Source of the DNA: Ignavibacteriales bacterium
Lineage (GTDB): Bacteria > Bacteroidota > Ignavibacteria > UBA10030 > SZUA-254
Assembly (NCBI GenBank): GCA_016214905.1
Contig: JACRMQ010000001.1
Location: 62,001 to 126,000, forward strand
DNA: 64,000 nucleotides
Direction: 5' to 3'
Of this stretch, positions 16,860 to 26,308 are shown one piece after another (positions within the stretch are counted from its first letter, which is position 1; each line of letters opens with the position of its first letter). The position numbers were made by a program, and so were the translations under genes. Under the pieces are notes generated by a model that saw only the letters and a program-made list of their open reading frames with translations, was not told the origin of the DNA and did no database searches.

Positions 16860-17714
16860 CTAAAGACCGAACATTCGCTGTTTAACCCAGTATTTGACAG
16901 CGATTAAAAACTGGATTGTGCGGGGAATGTGTACTGATGAATCAAACACTTTGTAATCGATTTGCTTAATCCGTAAAAGGGTGTGATAATAAATCCGTTC
17001 CATTATTTTCGCCGCGAACATCACCCTCTTATCTTCTCTTGGCAGTGAAGCTTTAGCCATCCGGAAATATTCTTCCGCCCGCTCGGTTTCAAATTCCATC
17101 AATTTTATGAACGATTCGTTGTACCGGTGCGCGAACAGATCTTCTTCGGCGTAGCCGAATTTTTTAAGATCTTCTACCGGAAGATAAATTCTCCCGTAAC
17201 TCGCATCGATACCAACGTCTCGGATTATGTTTGTTAACTGTAGCGCGATTCCGAGATTTATGGCATACTCCCGGGTTTTATCATTGCGAGGTCCGAATAT
17301 TCCTAAGCTCATCAATCCGACCGATGATGCAACCAAATAGCAATAATCTTTTAGCTCTTCAAATGTATTGTATCGGTTTTTTATCAAATCCATTTCAACA
17401 CCTTTGAGCAACTCAAAAAAATGTTGAACAGGAATATGAAACCGTTTTGCAACAACATTTAATTGGTTCAAAATCTGATATGTTGACTCTCCTTTGATGG
17501 CGTTTTCTAATTCACATCGCCATTTTTGCAGGAGTGCTATTTTGGATGAACGGTCTTTTTCATTGTCAACTATATCGTCGGTGGTGCGACAAAAGGCATA
17601 CACAGTTTTCAGCGCTTCTCGTTTTCTTTTTGGAAGAAACGAAAAAGAAAACGCAAAACTTGATTTGCTTTCCTTTAGCTGTCCGATATTTGTTAACGCT
17701 ATGTCAGATCCCAT
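16860..17714 (-). CDS. hpnD: Presqualene diphosphate synthase HpnD
   Basis: Squalene/phytoene synthase family enzyme of 284 aa that condenses two farnesyl diphosphates to presqualene diphosphate. The first Asp-rich motif DDIVD is at 46-50 and the second is TNIIRDVGID, both for Mg-diphosphate binding. The RIYLP segment after the second motif is typical. The ATG lies inside the end of hpnC (16-nt overlap), implying translational coupling. Assignment as HpnD rather than HpnC rests on the DDIVD form and the gene order C-D-E. Confidence 0.88.
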   Translation of the reverse strand: MGSDIALTNIGQLKESKSSFAFSFSFLPKRKREALKTVYAFCRTTDDIVDNEKDRSSKIALLQKWRCELENAIKGESTYQILNQLNVVAKRFHIPVQHFFELLKGVEMDLIKNRYNTFEELKDYCYLVASSVGLMSLGIFGPRNDKTREYAINLGIALQLTNIIRDVGIDASYGRIYLPVEDLKKFGYAEEDLFAHRYNESFIKLMEFETERAEEYFRMAKASLPREDKRVMFAAKIMERIYYHTLLRIKQIDYKVFDSSVHIPRTIQFLIAVKYWVKQRMFGL

Positions 17715-18700
17715 TGTTCTTTTTTGGGCTTTTTCTTTTTGTAAAAAGTTAAATCGTTATAAATTAAACCTCTTGTTAAGATAAGGAAGAGGTCTTTCAT
17801 TCGCAATTTCGGACGTTTATTCCATACATCATATTTCTGTTTTTCTATTTTTTTTAATATCGCCATGCCGCCGAACCAAATTAATTTTAATTCTAACTGC
17901 AAATCGCGGGTAACCAGTGCCGGCAACTCTGCCCCGAGGTAAAACATTTCTCTCGTTCTCTCAACTTCAAACTTCATCAGTTCCTTAAACCTATCGTCAA
18001 TCACTCTATTATTCCATTTATCCAGTGCATAATTATGTCTCTTCATATCTTCACATGGAATATACAATCTGTTCTTCTCTTTATCGATCTTCACATCTTG
18101 CCAGAAATTCGCGAGTTGAAGTGCCGTGCAAATATGATCTGATAATTCGAATAATTTCTCATCACGGTAATTGAATATTATTAGCACCAGTCTACCCACC
18201 GGGTTAGCAGAACATTTACAATAACTTAAAAGGTCATCAAATGTTTCGTATCTATTCTGAACAACATCTCTTTTAAATGCCGTTAACAAATCCCGCAGCG
18301 GTTCAATTGGAATATCAAGTCGCTTGACTGTATCTTTTAGCGCTATAAAAATCGGGTGAGATGCTTCACCCTCGTAGCATTGCTGAAGTTGCCTCTCCCA
18401 GTTTTCTAATAGCGCCAATCGTTCATCGCTTGTCCTCTCTCCTTCATCGGCATAATCATCAGCGACCCTACTGAAAGCGTAAATCGCTTGAATGTATTGT
18501 CGCTTTTCATGCGGTAAGAAAAAAGAGGCGACCGGAAAGTTTTCGTAATGTGTTCCGGTGATAACGGAACAATAATCGAACGATTCTTCGAGTGTATAAT
18601 TCTTTGTGGAATCAATTGAATACTTCGATTCCTCAGGTTTTTTCAAGATGTGTTCAGATTCCTTCACTGAAAAAAATACTAAAAAACGAGCGAAAGTCAA
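17699..18700 (-). CDS. hpnC: Squalene synthase-like HpnC (hydroxysqualene synthase)
   Basis: Second squalene/phytoene-synthase paralogue in the cassette, 333 aa as drawn. In the HpnCDE pathway HpnC converts presqualene diphosphate to hydroxysqualene. Motifs seen are DDYAD at 81-85 and ANFWQDVKIDKEKNRLYIP. The drawn start is a TTG with no good ribosome site; the GTG 11 codons downstream, or a later start, is possible because conserved sequence begins only near residue 40. It heads the hpnC-hpnD-hpnE run. No squalene-hopene cyclase lies in the window, so the end product (hopanoid, sterol or squalene) is open. Confidence 0.87.
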   Translation of the reverse strand: MTFARFLVFFSVKESEHILKKPEESKYSIDSTKNYTLEESFDYCSVITGTHYENFPVASFFLPHEKRQYIQAIYAFSRVADDYADEGERTSDERLALLENWERQLQQCYEGEASHPIFIALKDTVKRLDIPIEPLRDLLTAFKRDVVQNRYETFDDLLSYCKCSANPVGRLVLIIFNYRDEKLFELSDHICTALQLANFWQDVKIDKEKNRLYIPCEDMKRHNYALDKWNNRVIDDRFKELMKFEVERTREMFYLGAELPALVTRDLQLELKLIWFGGMAILKKIEKQKYDVWNKRPKLRMKDLFLILTRGLIYNDLTFYKKKKPKKEQWDLT

Positions 18701-18780
18701 AAGATTGATTTATTCGACATAAAATGTTAAAAGAGATAAAAAAAGGCGTCCCTGATTTTTATGTATTGGAATTATCTTGA

Positions 18781-19923
18781 TTAACCAATTTTTATGACAT
18801 CATCACCGAATTTTTTTCGAAGTGAATCAAGCGCTTTCATTGCACTATCTTGTTTGTCGGTGTTTGTGAATAAGTCTTGCGTCAGTTCATTCTCGTTGAC
18901 AAAATCTGATAAACCTACACCAATCAACCTGACCTTCCTCTTTCCATCATGAAGTTTTCCCAGTATACTTTTCGCCACATCGAATATATCCGGATCGAAG
19001 TTTGTCGGTTCAATCTTTCTTTGTTTTGAAAAAGTTTTAAAATCGCTTGTTCTGTATTTGACTGTTACTGTAGTCGATTTCAAGGATTTCCTCCTTAACG
19101 AACTGCAAACACCTTGAACTAATTCGTGAAGAATCTTTTCCATTTCACCGATATCTGAAATATCTTTTGAAAAGGTTTCCTCTTTACTTATACTTTTTGC
19201 GGTATGCTCAACTTCTAACTGCGATGAACCAATTCCATGCGATGCTTTGTATATCCAGTCACCATTCATCCCCAATAAATCACCAAGCGATTTCGGATTT
19301 GCCATTTGCAAATCGTTGACAATCTGAAATCCATTTCTCTTTAACAACTCTTCCGTCTTCTTTCCAACACCCGGAATAACTCCGATCGGTAGTGGAGCTA
19401 AATATTTTTCTTCCGTCCCGTGAGGTATAAACGTTACACCGTTCGGTTTCACCTGATTGACAGCGATTTTTGCGACTAGTTTATTCGAAGCAAGCGCGAT
19501 TGTGCATGGGAGATTGAATTCCTTATACACAAGCTTATGAAGTTCAATCATATATCCCGGCAGGTCATTTTCATAAAGCGATTCGCATCCGGTAAAGTCC
19601 AAATACATCTCATCGATAGATGCTCTCTCGACAACCGGTGCAATATCCAGCATCCGCTTGTATAATCGATTTGAATATGATGAATATTCAGAATGATGAC
19701 CATGGACTACTGTTAACTGAGGACAAAGTCGCAGTGCCTGGGCAGTAGACATTGCGGAATGGATTCCGAATTTTCGTGCTTCGTAAGAAGCGGAAGCAAT
19801 AACTCCGCGACCTTCGGCATCACCGCCCACCACAACCGGTTTCCCGAGCAAAGATGGATTGGTAATTCTTTCGACCGAGACAAAAAAGCAATCCAAATCA
19901 ATGTGAGCGATATTTGTTTTCAT
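18781..19923 (-). CDS. dinB: DNA polymerase IV (Y family)
   Basis: Error-prone translesion polymerase of 380 aa. The start MKTNIAHIDLDCFF is chosen because the first catalytic Asp pair lies in HIDLDCFF at the very N-terminus in this family; an upstream ATG would add 18 unrelated residues. Catalytic SIDEMYLDF, the GRGVIASASYEARKFG fingers segment and the GVGKKTEELL helix-hairpin-helix are present. The tail carries LTQDLF, a likely sliding-clamp binding motif. It follows the dCMP deaminase gene by 23 nt, so the two are probably co-transcribed. Confidence 0.95.
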   Translation of the reverse strand: MKTNIAHIDLDCFFVSVERITNPSLLGKPVVVGGDAEGRGVIASASYEARKFGIHSAMSTAQALRLCPQLTVVHGHHSEYSSYSNRLYKRMLDIAPVVERASIDEMYLDFTGCESLYENDLPGYMIELHKLVYKEFNLPCTIALASNKLVAKIAVNQVKPNGVTFIPHGTEEKYLAPLPIGVIPGVGKKTEELLKRNGFQIVNDLQMANPKSLGDLLGMNGDWIYKASHGIGSSQLEVEHTAKSISKEETFSKDISDIGEMEKILHELVQGVCSSLRRKSLKSTTVTVKYRTSDFKTFSKQRKIEPTNFDPDIFDVAKSILGKLHDGKRKVRLIGVGLSDFVNENELTQDLFTNTDKQDSAMKALDSLRKKFGDDVIKIG

Positions 19924-19946
19924 AATTAATGGTTTTGAACCAAATT

Positions 19947-20468
19947 TTACATCTTCGATTCGTCCACTACAATCCATTTACCTTTTATTCGCTTAACCTC
20001 TCCTATGTTTTCCTTAATCCAATCTTTCTCAACATCGATCTTTTTCACAAGATTATTTTTGCCGTACGAGATTACCTGAGTGATCCCCGAATTGATTATC
20101 ATTCTTTGACAAAGTTTGCATGGTTCCGCATCATCCATCAGAGATCCGGTCTTAACATCTATACCCATCAGATAAAGTTTTGCATTCATCATATCGAGAC
20201 GCTTTGAATGTATGATGGCATTCTGTTCGGCATGAACCGATCGGCACCACTCGTAATGTTCACCCCGCTTTGCATTCCGTTTTTCTCGGAGGCAGAAATT
20301 TACATCGATACAGTTCACCGTACCGCGTGGCGCTCCGCAATATCCGGTCGATATGATTTGGTCGGTCTGAACGATGACAGCACCATATTTGCGGCGTAAA
20401 CATGTTGATCGCTCGGCAACCTCACGAGCGATATTAAGGTAATATTCATCTTTACTGATTCTTGCCAT
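19947..20468 (-). CDS. dCMP deaminase family protein (ComEB-like)
   Basis: Zinc deaminase of 173 aa, likely converting dCMP to dUMP for thymidylate synthesis. The HAE motif with the catalytic Glu (H79, E81) and PCKLC (C117, C120) form the usual zinc site. GYCGAPRGTVNC and CSRVHAEQ-like (CRSVHAEQNAII) segments match the dCMP deaminase subgroup rather than cytidine or guanine deaminases. It sits directly upstream of dinB on the same strand; a functional link (nucleotide pool and lesion bypass) is only suggestive. Confidence 0.88.
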   Translation of the reverse strand: MARISKDEYYLNIAREVAERSTCLRRKYGAVIVQTDQIISTGYCGAPRGTVNCIDVNFCLREKRNAKRGEHYEWCRSVHAEQNAIIHSKRLDMMNAKLYLMGIDVKTGSLMDDAEPCKLCQRMIINSGITQVISYGKNNLVKKIDVEKDWIKENIGEVKRIKGKWIVVDESKM

Positions 20469-20706
20469 TATTATTCTCTTTTTATTTGTAATCGTTTGTA
20501 AAAAGGTGACCGGGGGATTAAAGAAATACGTTTTCTTGTGGAATGATTTTAATCATTTGTTTTATTAAATGCAATATTCCCTCCATCGGATTTGTATCAT
20601 TTGCATCTTGGATTGAAGTTAAATAGAACTTAACCAGACAATTAATCTTCAATGAATCGTCGTTCGCATGAACAGCGACTTGAATGATAAACTTAAATTA
20701 TGATTT

Positions 20707-22647
20707 CTATTTTTCATTCCAAATTTGAATTTTCCCAGAGCGAATCATCCTCAAACGTTCTGCTGCCAGACCATCGGAATTCGTTTTCAAAAATCTCTCG
20801 TAACAATATGCTGACCTCTCGAATTCCCTTCGCTCAAAATAATAGTGCCCTAGATTATAATACATCTCCGGGCAAGCGACTGTGCTCTTATTCAATCCAT
20901 CCAATCCCACTTTTACGGCATCTGCGAACCAGTCGTTGTAATAATAAAATGTAGACAACCCTAATTCTGCAAGCGGGAAATAATGCTGCTTAAATTTCAA
21001 CAATGGAAAACTACTAGGGTATGGAGCATGTAATATTTTATCCGCTGAATTCTGTGCAACTGAGTCGTTCATCGTTTCTAATGCCGGTATATCCGCAGCG
21101 TAACCTTCCTTTAAATAAACTGCCGCCAACTCATCGACATAGGTCAACCGCCACATTGTATCGGAACGTAGATAATGCACCCATAGAAATTCATTTTGAT
21201 ACGGAAATATTATTATCTCGGGTTTATATTTATCGATGATAGGTTTCTTATCGATTTGATTCCAAAGAATAGAATATTGATAGAACATTTCTTCGCCTAT
21301 CACTTCGGTTCTGCCGTCTATAAAAATCTTTTGAGGTAGCGCATAGATTAAGAAACCACCGAAATTAAAGTGATTTAAAATTTTGCCATCCAGATGATTA
21401 TCGGTTAAAAACTTTGCGGCTTTTACCGGCAGCATCTGATTATTGAATCGATAACCAAATCGGTCATTGGAACGGTAATTTATGTAGTATACATTTGTAA
21501 CAACGGAAATAACCAAAACTAAGGAGATTATTATGATCGCAACATTCGATAATGTTTGGAAACCTCCGGGGTTAATTTTCGCAATGATTCGTTTGAGAAC
21601 ATTATCCTTACCGGTTGGTTCAGATGCAAATGAAGTTACAGATTGTAATCCGATTATTGTCGCAGGCGTGATTGCGAAAATAAAGAAACCGATATTTCTT
21701 ACGGCTGTTGAGGCAAGATAAAGGAAGAATCCGAATATTAATAACTCCTGAAGTTCTATCGTACGCAGTCTTCGAACGAAAGATAATACACTGACTATTA
21801 AAAAGAGGTGAAACCAAATCAACGGCTGTATCAATACAAATCTTCCGTTCATGAAATAACTATCGGTGCTTAGTGGTGACACCAATTCAGAGATCGCGTC
21901 TTTAAAAACATTGTGTGTTTGTAAAAGCTGAAACTGTTGGAGCGGTAACGACACCCCTTTAATAAAATAGGGATTCACAAAACAAACCACTAAAGAAAGA
22001 ACGGCAAAAAGTGAAAGACGCAGGGGGATTTTCCGTTCACGATATACAGCACCAAGCAGGTAAGAGGCGATGACGACTAAACCGAGTATAAATAATGAAT
22101 GCGTATTCACCCACAACAACATAATTATCGGTAATGCGAAAAGATATTTCCCTTTGGATTTATCATTATTTTCCAGAACCATAAGGAGGATGTTAAAATA
22201 TATCCATGAAAATATATTCGGACGTTGTTCAAAGAAAACCGCCACCGATGTTATTGAGAGGAACAATATGAACTGCCAATTTTTAAACTCGTTTAAGCTT
22301 CCCTTAAGTTGAATTCTGACAAGAAGTAAAGAAAACGACAATAAGATCAGAAGAGCATTCGTCAGAACAAGACCGAATTCACCTGATAGTTTGTGAATGA
22401 TTGCGGTATAAACCTGAAACAGCCAATGCAAATCGATATAATTCTGGTTCCCCGATGTGTATGTGAATACATCGTTTCCGGGAAATTGATAATTTTCCAA
22501 TATCCATCTGCCTGCACGGATATGGAATCCGATATCCGGACTATAGATTTCACGGAAAGCAAACACGATAATAAGAATTCCGAGTATAAATAATAATATT
22601 CTACTTGATATTTTGTGAAGGTTGGTCAAAGCTTTCCCTGTCATCAT
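20707..22647 (-). CDS. Large polytopic membrane protein with C-terminal TPR-like region (GT-C-like)
   Basis: A 646-aa protein with about ten hydrophobic segments in residues 15-390, then a soluble part. The first extracytoplasmic loop carries SPDIGFHIRAGRWILENYQF and then PGNDVFTYT. A D-x-G-x-H pattern in that loop is common in GT-C-type glycosyltransferase-like membrane proteins. The last 80 residues look like tetratricopeptide repeats (YYNLGHYYFERREFERSAYCYERF). A lipid-linked sugar transferase is a reasonable guess but not shown. Neighbours give no clear pathway. A 238-nt gap separates it from the deaminase gene downstream. Confidence 0.6.
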   Translation of the reverse strand: MMTGKALTNLHKISSRILLFILGILIIVFAFREIYSPDIGFHIRAGRWILENYQFPGNDVFTYTSGNQNYIDLHWLFQVYTAIIHKLSGEFGLVLTNALLILLSFSLLLVRIQLKGSLNEFKNWQFILFLSITSVAVFFEQRPNIFSWIYFNILLMVLENNDKSKGKYLFALPIIMLLWVNTHSLFILGLVVIASYLLGAVYRERKIPLRLSLFAVLSLVVCFVNPYFIKGVSLPLQQFQLLQTHNVFKDAISELVSPLSTDSYFMNGRFVLIQPLIWFHLFLIVSVLSFVRRLRTIELQELLIFGFFLYLASTAVRNIGFFIFAITPATIIGLQSVTSFASEPTGKDNVLKRIIAKINPGGFQTLSNVAIIIISLVLVISVVTNVYYINYRSNDRFGYRFNNQMLPVKAAKFLTDNHLDGKILNHFNFGGFLIYALPQKIFIDGRTEVIGEEMFYQYSILWNQIDKKPIIDKYKPEIIIFPYQNEFLWVHYLRSDTMWRLTYVDELAAVYLKEGYAADIPALETMNDSVAQNSADKILHAPYPSSFPLLKFKQHYFPLAELGLSTFYYYNDWFADAVKVGLDGLNKSTVACPEMYYNLGHYYFERREFERSAYCYERFLKTNSDGLAAERLRMIRSGKIQIWNEK

Positions 22648-22743
22648 TCATTCTTGTGCTTGAATAAAAAAGCCGTGAATGAATCCTCAAATCGATAAGA
22701 AGAAAGAATTCAATCACAGCTAACGATTATTAATTATTGAATA

Positions 22744-24549
22744 TTACTTGGTGAAAATAGATTTGTGCAAGGTTTCCATTTCAGATAATATTTTATCTAT
22801 TTTTTCTATCTGGGCTTTCGGATAGACTTCGTTCGGCTTCGCTTCCAACGCTTTTTTATAAGCGCCTTTCGCCTCTGCATATTTCTTTTCACTAAGTTGC
22901 TTATCTCCAATTTGTATTTCTTCCTCAAAAGTTAGCAGATCGGCACCCGGCATCTTTTTCACTTTAAGCGCCTCACCCGATTCCTGAACGATATACTTTT
23001 TAAACGGATCCGGATAACCGACATTCACCGGCTTAAAATATTCATCTTTAACAACACCATCCATATATTTCACAAGCAACTCTTCACCAAGTTTCTTCCA
23101 GCGTTTGTAGGTGAGGTCTCCCATCTCACAAGAATATTTTGTCAGATAATTAATTGCTTCTCCACGTGAACTCTTTAAAAGCGCGAGAGCAGTTTTTTCA
23201 ACCATCTCCTGCTTCGACAAAAATGATCCTTCCAATTCCTGCTGAACATCTTTAATATCATCGATTATCAAGCTATATTTTGGATAAGCAAAATTAGAAA
23301 CAGAATTGAAAACCCAGAATGCCGATTCCCAAGAAAATTGTCCAAGCGATCCTCTTCCTTTTGCATAATTATATGGAACAGAAGAGATGCTAGTATACAT
23401 CGGAGTGTAAACGGTCATGTAAGTATCGTCCAAACCGAACCAGAATACGCCACCAACTTCATTCGGAAGAAATGATCGGCATTGACCTATAAAAGAAAAT
23501 CCTGTTTGCGGGGTTGAGATCGGTCTCTCGTTAAAATATTGTTGCCCCTCATAACTCCAGGTTAGCGGACGCCATCGATATGGTGAGCCGTATGGTCCTG
23601 CGGCAACACCTTTTGTCATATCAAATTCTGTTCCTTCAAAATGATCGCGCATAAGTTCCATTACATCGTGTACACTTATTTTCTTTTCTGGTTTTATCCA
23701 GACAGGCAGTTGCTCTGTGTTTTCGGCTTTCAAGTATGAAATATATTTCTCCGCCTCTTTATTGACGCGTCGGAAGATCGACCAAACCCTTCCATCACAA
23801 AAACGGACTGCGCCAAATTCTAACGGTGCATACGTATCGGAAAAACTGAATTCACTATCTTTTCCGTGGAACCAACCTCGATCTTTTGCATAGCTTATCA
23901 GATCGGGTGCATAAAAACAATTATTAGGATCATTCAACGGAAAAGTTCTGATGCGTGCATGATTGGCGTGAGCGGCTATATATCCATCTGGAATTCGCAG
24001 AGCTACCCAGAGTGCGCCTTTGATGCCATCGCCGTGTCCGATCATCTCTAATATCCATACTTCGTTCGGGTCTGCAATTGAAAATGATTCTCCCTCACTG
24101 TAATATCCGTACTCATTAACAAGGTCTGTCATTATTTTTATTGCTTCGCGAGCAGTTTTTGATCTCTGAAGTCCGAGATATATCAAACTTCCATAATCTA
24201 TAACACCCTTACTGTTATGAAGTTCTTCCCTTCCGCCAAATGTTGTTTCGCCGATGACAACCTGATGTTCATTCATATTTCCAACAACATTATAAGTTTC
24301 GCGGGCTTGCTTTATTCTTCCCAAAAATTTTCCGGTATCCCACTCATAAATATCCACCATTGCATTATCGGGATAAACAGCCGCGGGGAAATGATACAAC
24401 TCTCCATAAAATGTGAACGAATCAGCACTGTACGAAACCATCGTTGAGCCATCCTTAGATGCCCCTTTCGTCACAAGTATATTCGTGCAGGCGTTGAGAT
24501 AAGAGTATAATATGATTGCCGACAAGAGAACAAGAAATATTTTTCGCAT
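22744..24549 (-). CDS. Exported C69-family dipeptidase
   Basis: A 601-aa N-terminal-nucleophile peptidase related to the C69 dipeptidases. The hydrophobic leader (1-20) ends NAC-TNILV, placing Cys21 as the likely nucleophile exposed after cleavage. Typical segments follow: KDGSTMVSYSAD, NVVGNMNEHQVVIGETTFGGR and SIADPNEVWILEMIG. The C-terminus adds a TPR-like helix pair (EKKYAEAKGAYKKALEAKPNE). Because LNAC also reads as a lipobox, Cys21 might be lipidated instead; both fates cannot apply. The role is probably degradation of periplasmic peptides. Confidence 0.82.
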   Translation of the reverse strand: MRKIFLVLLSAIILYSYLNACTNILVTKGASKDGSTMVSYSADSFTFYGELYHFPAAVYPDNAMVDIYEWDTGKFLGRIKQARETYNVVGNMNEHQVVIGETTFGGREELHNSKGVIDYGSLIYLGLQRSKTAREAIKIMTDLVNEYGYYSEGESFSIADPNEVWILEMIGHGDGIKGALWVALRIPDGYIAAHANHARIRTFPLNDPNNCFYAPDLISYAKDRGWFHGKDSEFSFSDTYAPLEFGAVRFCDGRVWSIFRRVNKEAEKYISYLKAENTEQLPVWIKPEKKISVHDVMELMRDHFEGTEFDMTKGVAAGPYGSPYRWRPLTWSYEGQQYFNERPISTPQTGFSFIGQCRSFLPNEVGGVFWFGLDDTYMTVYTPMYTSISSVPYNYAKGRGSLGQFSWESAFWVFNSVSNFAYPKYSLIIDDIKDVQQELEGSFLSKQEMVEKTALALLKSSRGEAINYLTKYSCEMGDLTYKRWKKLGEELLVKYMDGVVKDEYFKPVNVGYPDPFKKYIVQESGEALKVKKMPGADLLTFEEEIQIGDKQLSEKKYAEAKGAYKKALEAKPNEVYPKAQIEKIDKILSEMETLHKSIFTK

Positions 24550-24626
24550 ATAAATTCCTGAATTAATTGATGAATATTTATCATTTTAATATAAGAAAAA
24601 GGATTGAATTCCAACAGTTTTAAACC

Positions 24627-24655
24627 TTGCAAATCTGCCTTTTTTATCTTATATT
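24627..24655 (+). promoter_or_regulatory. Promoter of the tRNA(CAU) gene
   Basis: TTGCAA (24627-24632) and TATATT (24650-24655) are separated by exactly 17 bases, 57 bp upstream of the tRNA. Between promoter and tRNA, 24668-24693 forms a symmetric dyad (TGTCG-t-GCAT ... ATGC-c-CGACA) that could be an operator or part of the processed leader. Confidence 0.5.
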
Positions 24656-24712
24656 TTTATGTACTTATGTCGTGCATATTTAAATGCCCGACATTTTATT
24701 TATACGTTTTTT

Positions 24713-24789
24713 GGCGGAGTAGCTCAGTTGGTTAGAGCAATGGAATCATAATCCATGTGTCGGGGGTTCGACTCCCTCCTCCGCTACCA
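24713..24789 (+). tRNA. tRNA with CAU anticodon (probably elongator tRNA-Met)
   Basis: A complete 77-nt cloverleaf with encoded CCA. Acceptor GGCGGAG pairs with CTCCGCT (G-U at the first pair); D arm GCTC...GAGC; anticodon stem ATGGA/TCCAT with loop ATCATAA (anticodon CAT); T arm GGGGG TTCGACT CCCTC. A regular first acceptor pair argues against initiator tRNA. CAU also belongs to tRNA-Ile2, the substrate of TilS encoded 128 bp downstream; the acceptor here lacks the C4-G69/C5-G68 pairs known as TilS determinants in E. coli, so Met is preferred. Confidence 0.93.
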
Positions 24790-24790
24790 A

Positions 24791-24819
24791 ATCCTTTCAG
24801 GGCATTATTTTGAAAGGAT
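24791..24819 (+). terminator. Terminator after the tRNA gene
   Basis: ATCCTTTC pairs with GAAAGGAT around a 13-nt loop, beginning one base after the CCA end, followed by ATTATTTTAT. It would separate the tRNA transcript from tilS, although the U-tract is interrupted and read-through is possible. Confidence 0.55.
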
Positions 24820-24916
24820 ATTATTTTATATTCATCTCATGCAAACGCGTCTTGAAAAAGATAATTTCCCTGTTATTTCAAATTCCCGAGTGTAATATTA
24901 TTTCCATTACCCGGTT

Positions 24917-26308
24917 ATGACAGAACATAAATTATTCAAAGCATTCCAGCAATTTATCATAGAGAATCGGCTTATTGAGCGAAACGAGAAGATTATAGTT
25001 TCGGTCAGCGGTGGAATTGATTCTATGACTCTTTTGAATCTGATGCTCGAGTTTAAAAATAGAATGAAACTTACAATCGGGGTTGCACATTTCAACCACC
25101 AACTCCGTGGCAGTGAATCGAATGAGGATGAAGCATTTGTCCACGATTATGCCAAGAAAAGAAATATTCTCTGCTTCATTGAAAGCGCCGATACAAATCA
25201 GATCTCCGAAGCAGAAAAACTTTCGATCCAGGAAACAGCAAGGAATTTGCGTTACAATTTTTTTTCCAAAATCCGAAAATCTTTAGGATACCAAAAGATT
25301 GCGACTGCTCACAACGCTGATGATAATGCCGAAACAATTTTATTCAACATTTTTCGCGGGACCGGAATACACGGTATGACCGGCATTCCTATTTTCAGAA
25401 AAGACCAACTCATAATTCGTCCGCTATTATTCGCGTCCAGAGATGAAATAACAAGTTACGCGACGGAGATGAACATCCCATTTCGCGAAGACTCATCAAA
25501 TCTTAAAAAAGATTACACCCGAAATTTTATTAGACATGAACTCCTTCCTTCTATTCAGCAGAACATCAATCCGAATGTACGAGGTACACTCTTACGTTCC
25601 AGTCATATTTTTACCGGATTGGAAAAGTTCATTTCGACCACAAACAAATCGCTTAAGAAGAAAATCATCCGCTCTAAGACTAAAAATGAAATCATAATCT
25701 CGAGACACAGATTTATATCTCTACCCCAGTTTTCGAGAGAACAATTGCTGTATGAAATTACACGGGATTTCTGCAGATCTGAGATAGATTATAGCACCAT
25801 AATAACAATAATGAAAATTTCCGAAGCCGGGACAGGGACATTTTCTTCAATAGGTAACGATGTCTTGATTTTACGGGATCGTAATAACCTCATTATCCGC
25901 CGATGGGAACGTCCACCCGCATTTTATTATCCGATTAGGATAGAGGCCGAGTATAAATTCAACGATTTCAAATTTAAAAGTTCTAAAATATCAAAACCGC
26001 GATTTACTCAGAATCGGAACATCGAGTTGATTGATGGCGATCTTCTTGGTAAAGATGTGCATATCCGTTCCTGGCACGATGGAGATTGGTTTACTCCTTT
26101 GGGAATGAATCAGAAAAAGAAACTGAGTGATTTTTTTATCGATGAAAAAATACCGTTATTGAAAAAACTTACCATCCCTATTCTTGAATCGGATGGAAGA
26201 ATTGTATGGGTTTGCGGGATGCGGTTAGATAACCGTTTCAGAATAACGAAAGCAAGTAAAAACATTATTAAATTAGAGTATAAAAGAATAAAAGAACCAA
26301 CATTATGA
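24917..26308 (+). CDS. tilS: tRNA(Ile)-lysidine synthase
   Basis: ATP-dependent enzyme that converts C34 of the CAU anticodon of tRNA-Ile2 to lysidine, so that it reads AUA. At 463 aa it has the N-type ATPase loop SGGIDS at 31-36, the HFNHQLRG segment, TAHNADDNAETILFNIFRGTG and the RPLL motif, followed by the C-terminal TilS domain (RSWHDGDWFTPLGM). It starts the classical tilS-hpt-ftsH cluster; its TGA overlaps the hpt ATG (ATGA), implying coupled translation. A CAU tRNA gene lies just upstream. Confidence 0.96.
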   Translation: MTEHKLFKAFQQFIIENRLIERNEKIIVSVSGGIDSMTLLNLMLEFKNRMKLTIGVAHFNHQLRGSESNEDEAFVHDYAKKRNILCFIESADTNQISEAEKLSIQETARNLRYNFFSKIRKSLGYQKIATAHNADDNAETILFNIFRGTGIHGMTGIPIFRKDQLIIRPLLFASRDEITSYATEMNIPFREDSSNLKKDYTRNFIRHELLPSIQQNINPNVRGTLLRSSHIFTGLEKFISTTNKSLKKKIIRSKTKNEIIISRHRFISLPQFSREQLLYEITRDFCRSEIDYSTIITIMKISEAGTGTFSSIGNDVLILRDRNNLIIRRWERPPAFYYPIRIEAEYKFNDFKFKSSKISKPRFTQNRNIELIDGDLLGKDVHIRSWHDGDWFTPLGMNQKKKLSDFFIDEKIPLLKKLTIPILESDGRIVWVCGMRLDNRFRITKASKNIIKLEYKRIKEPTL

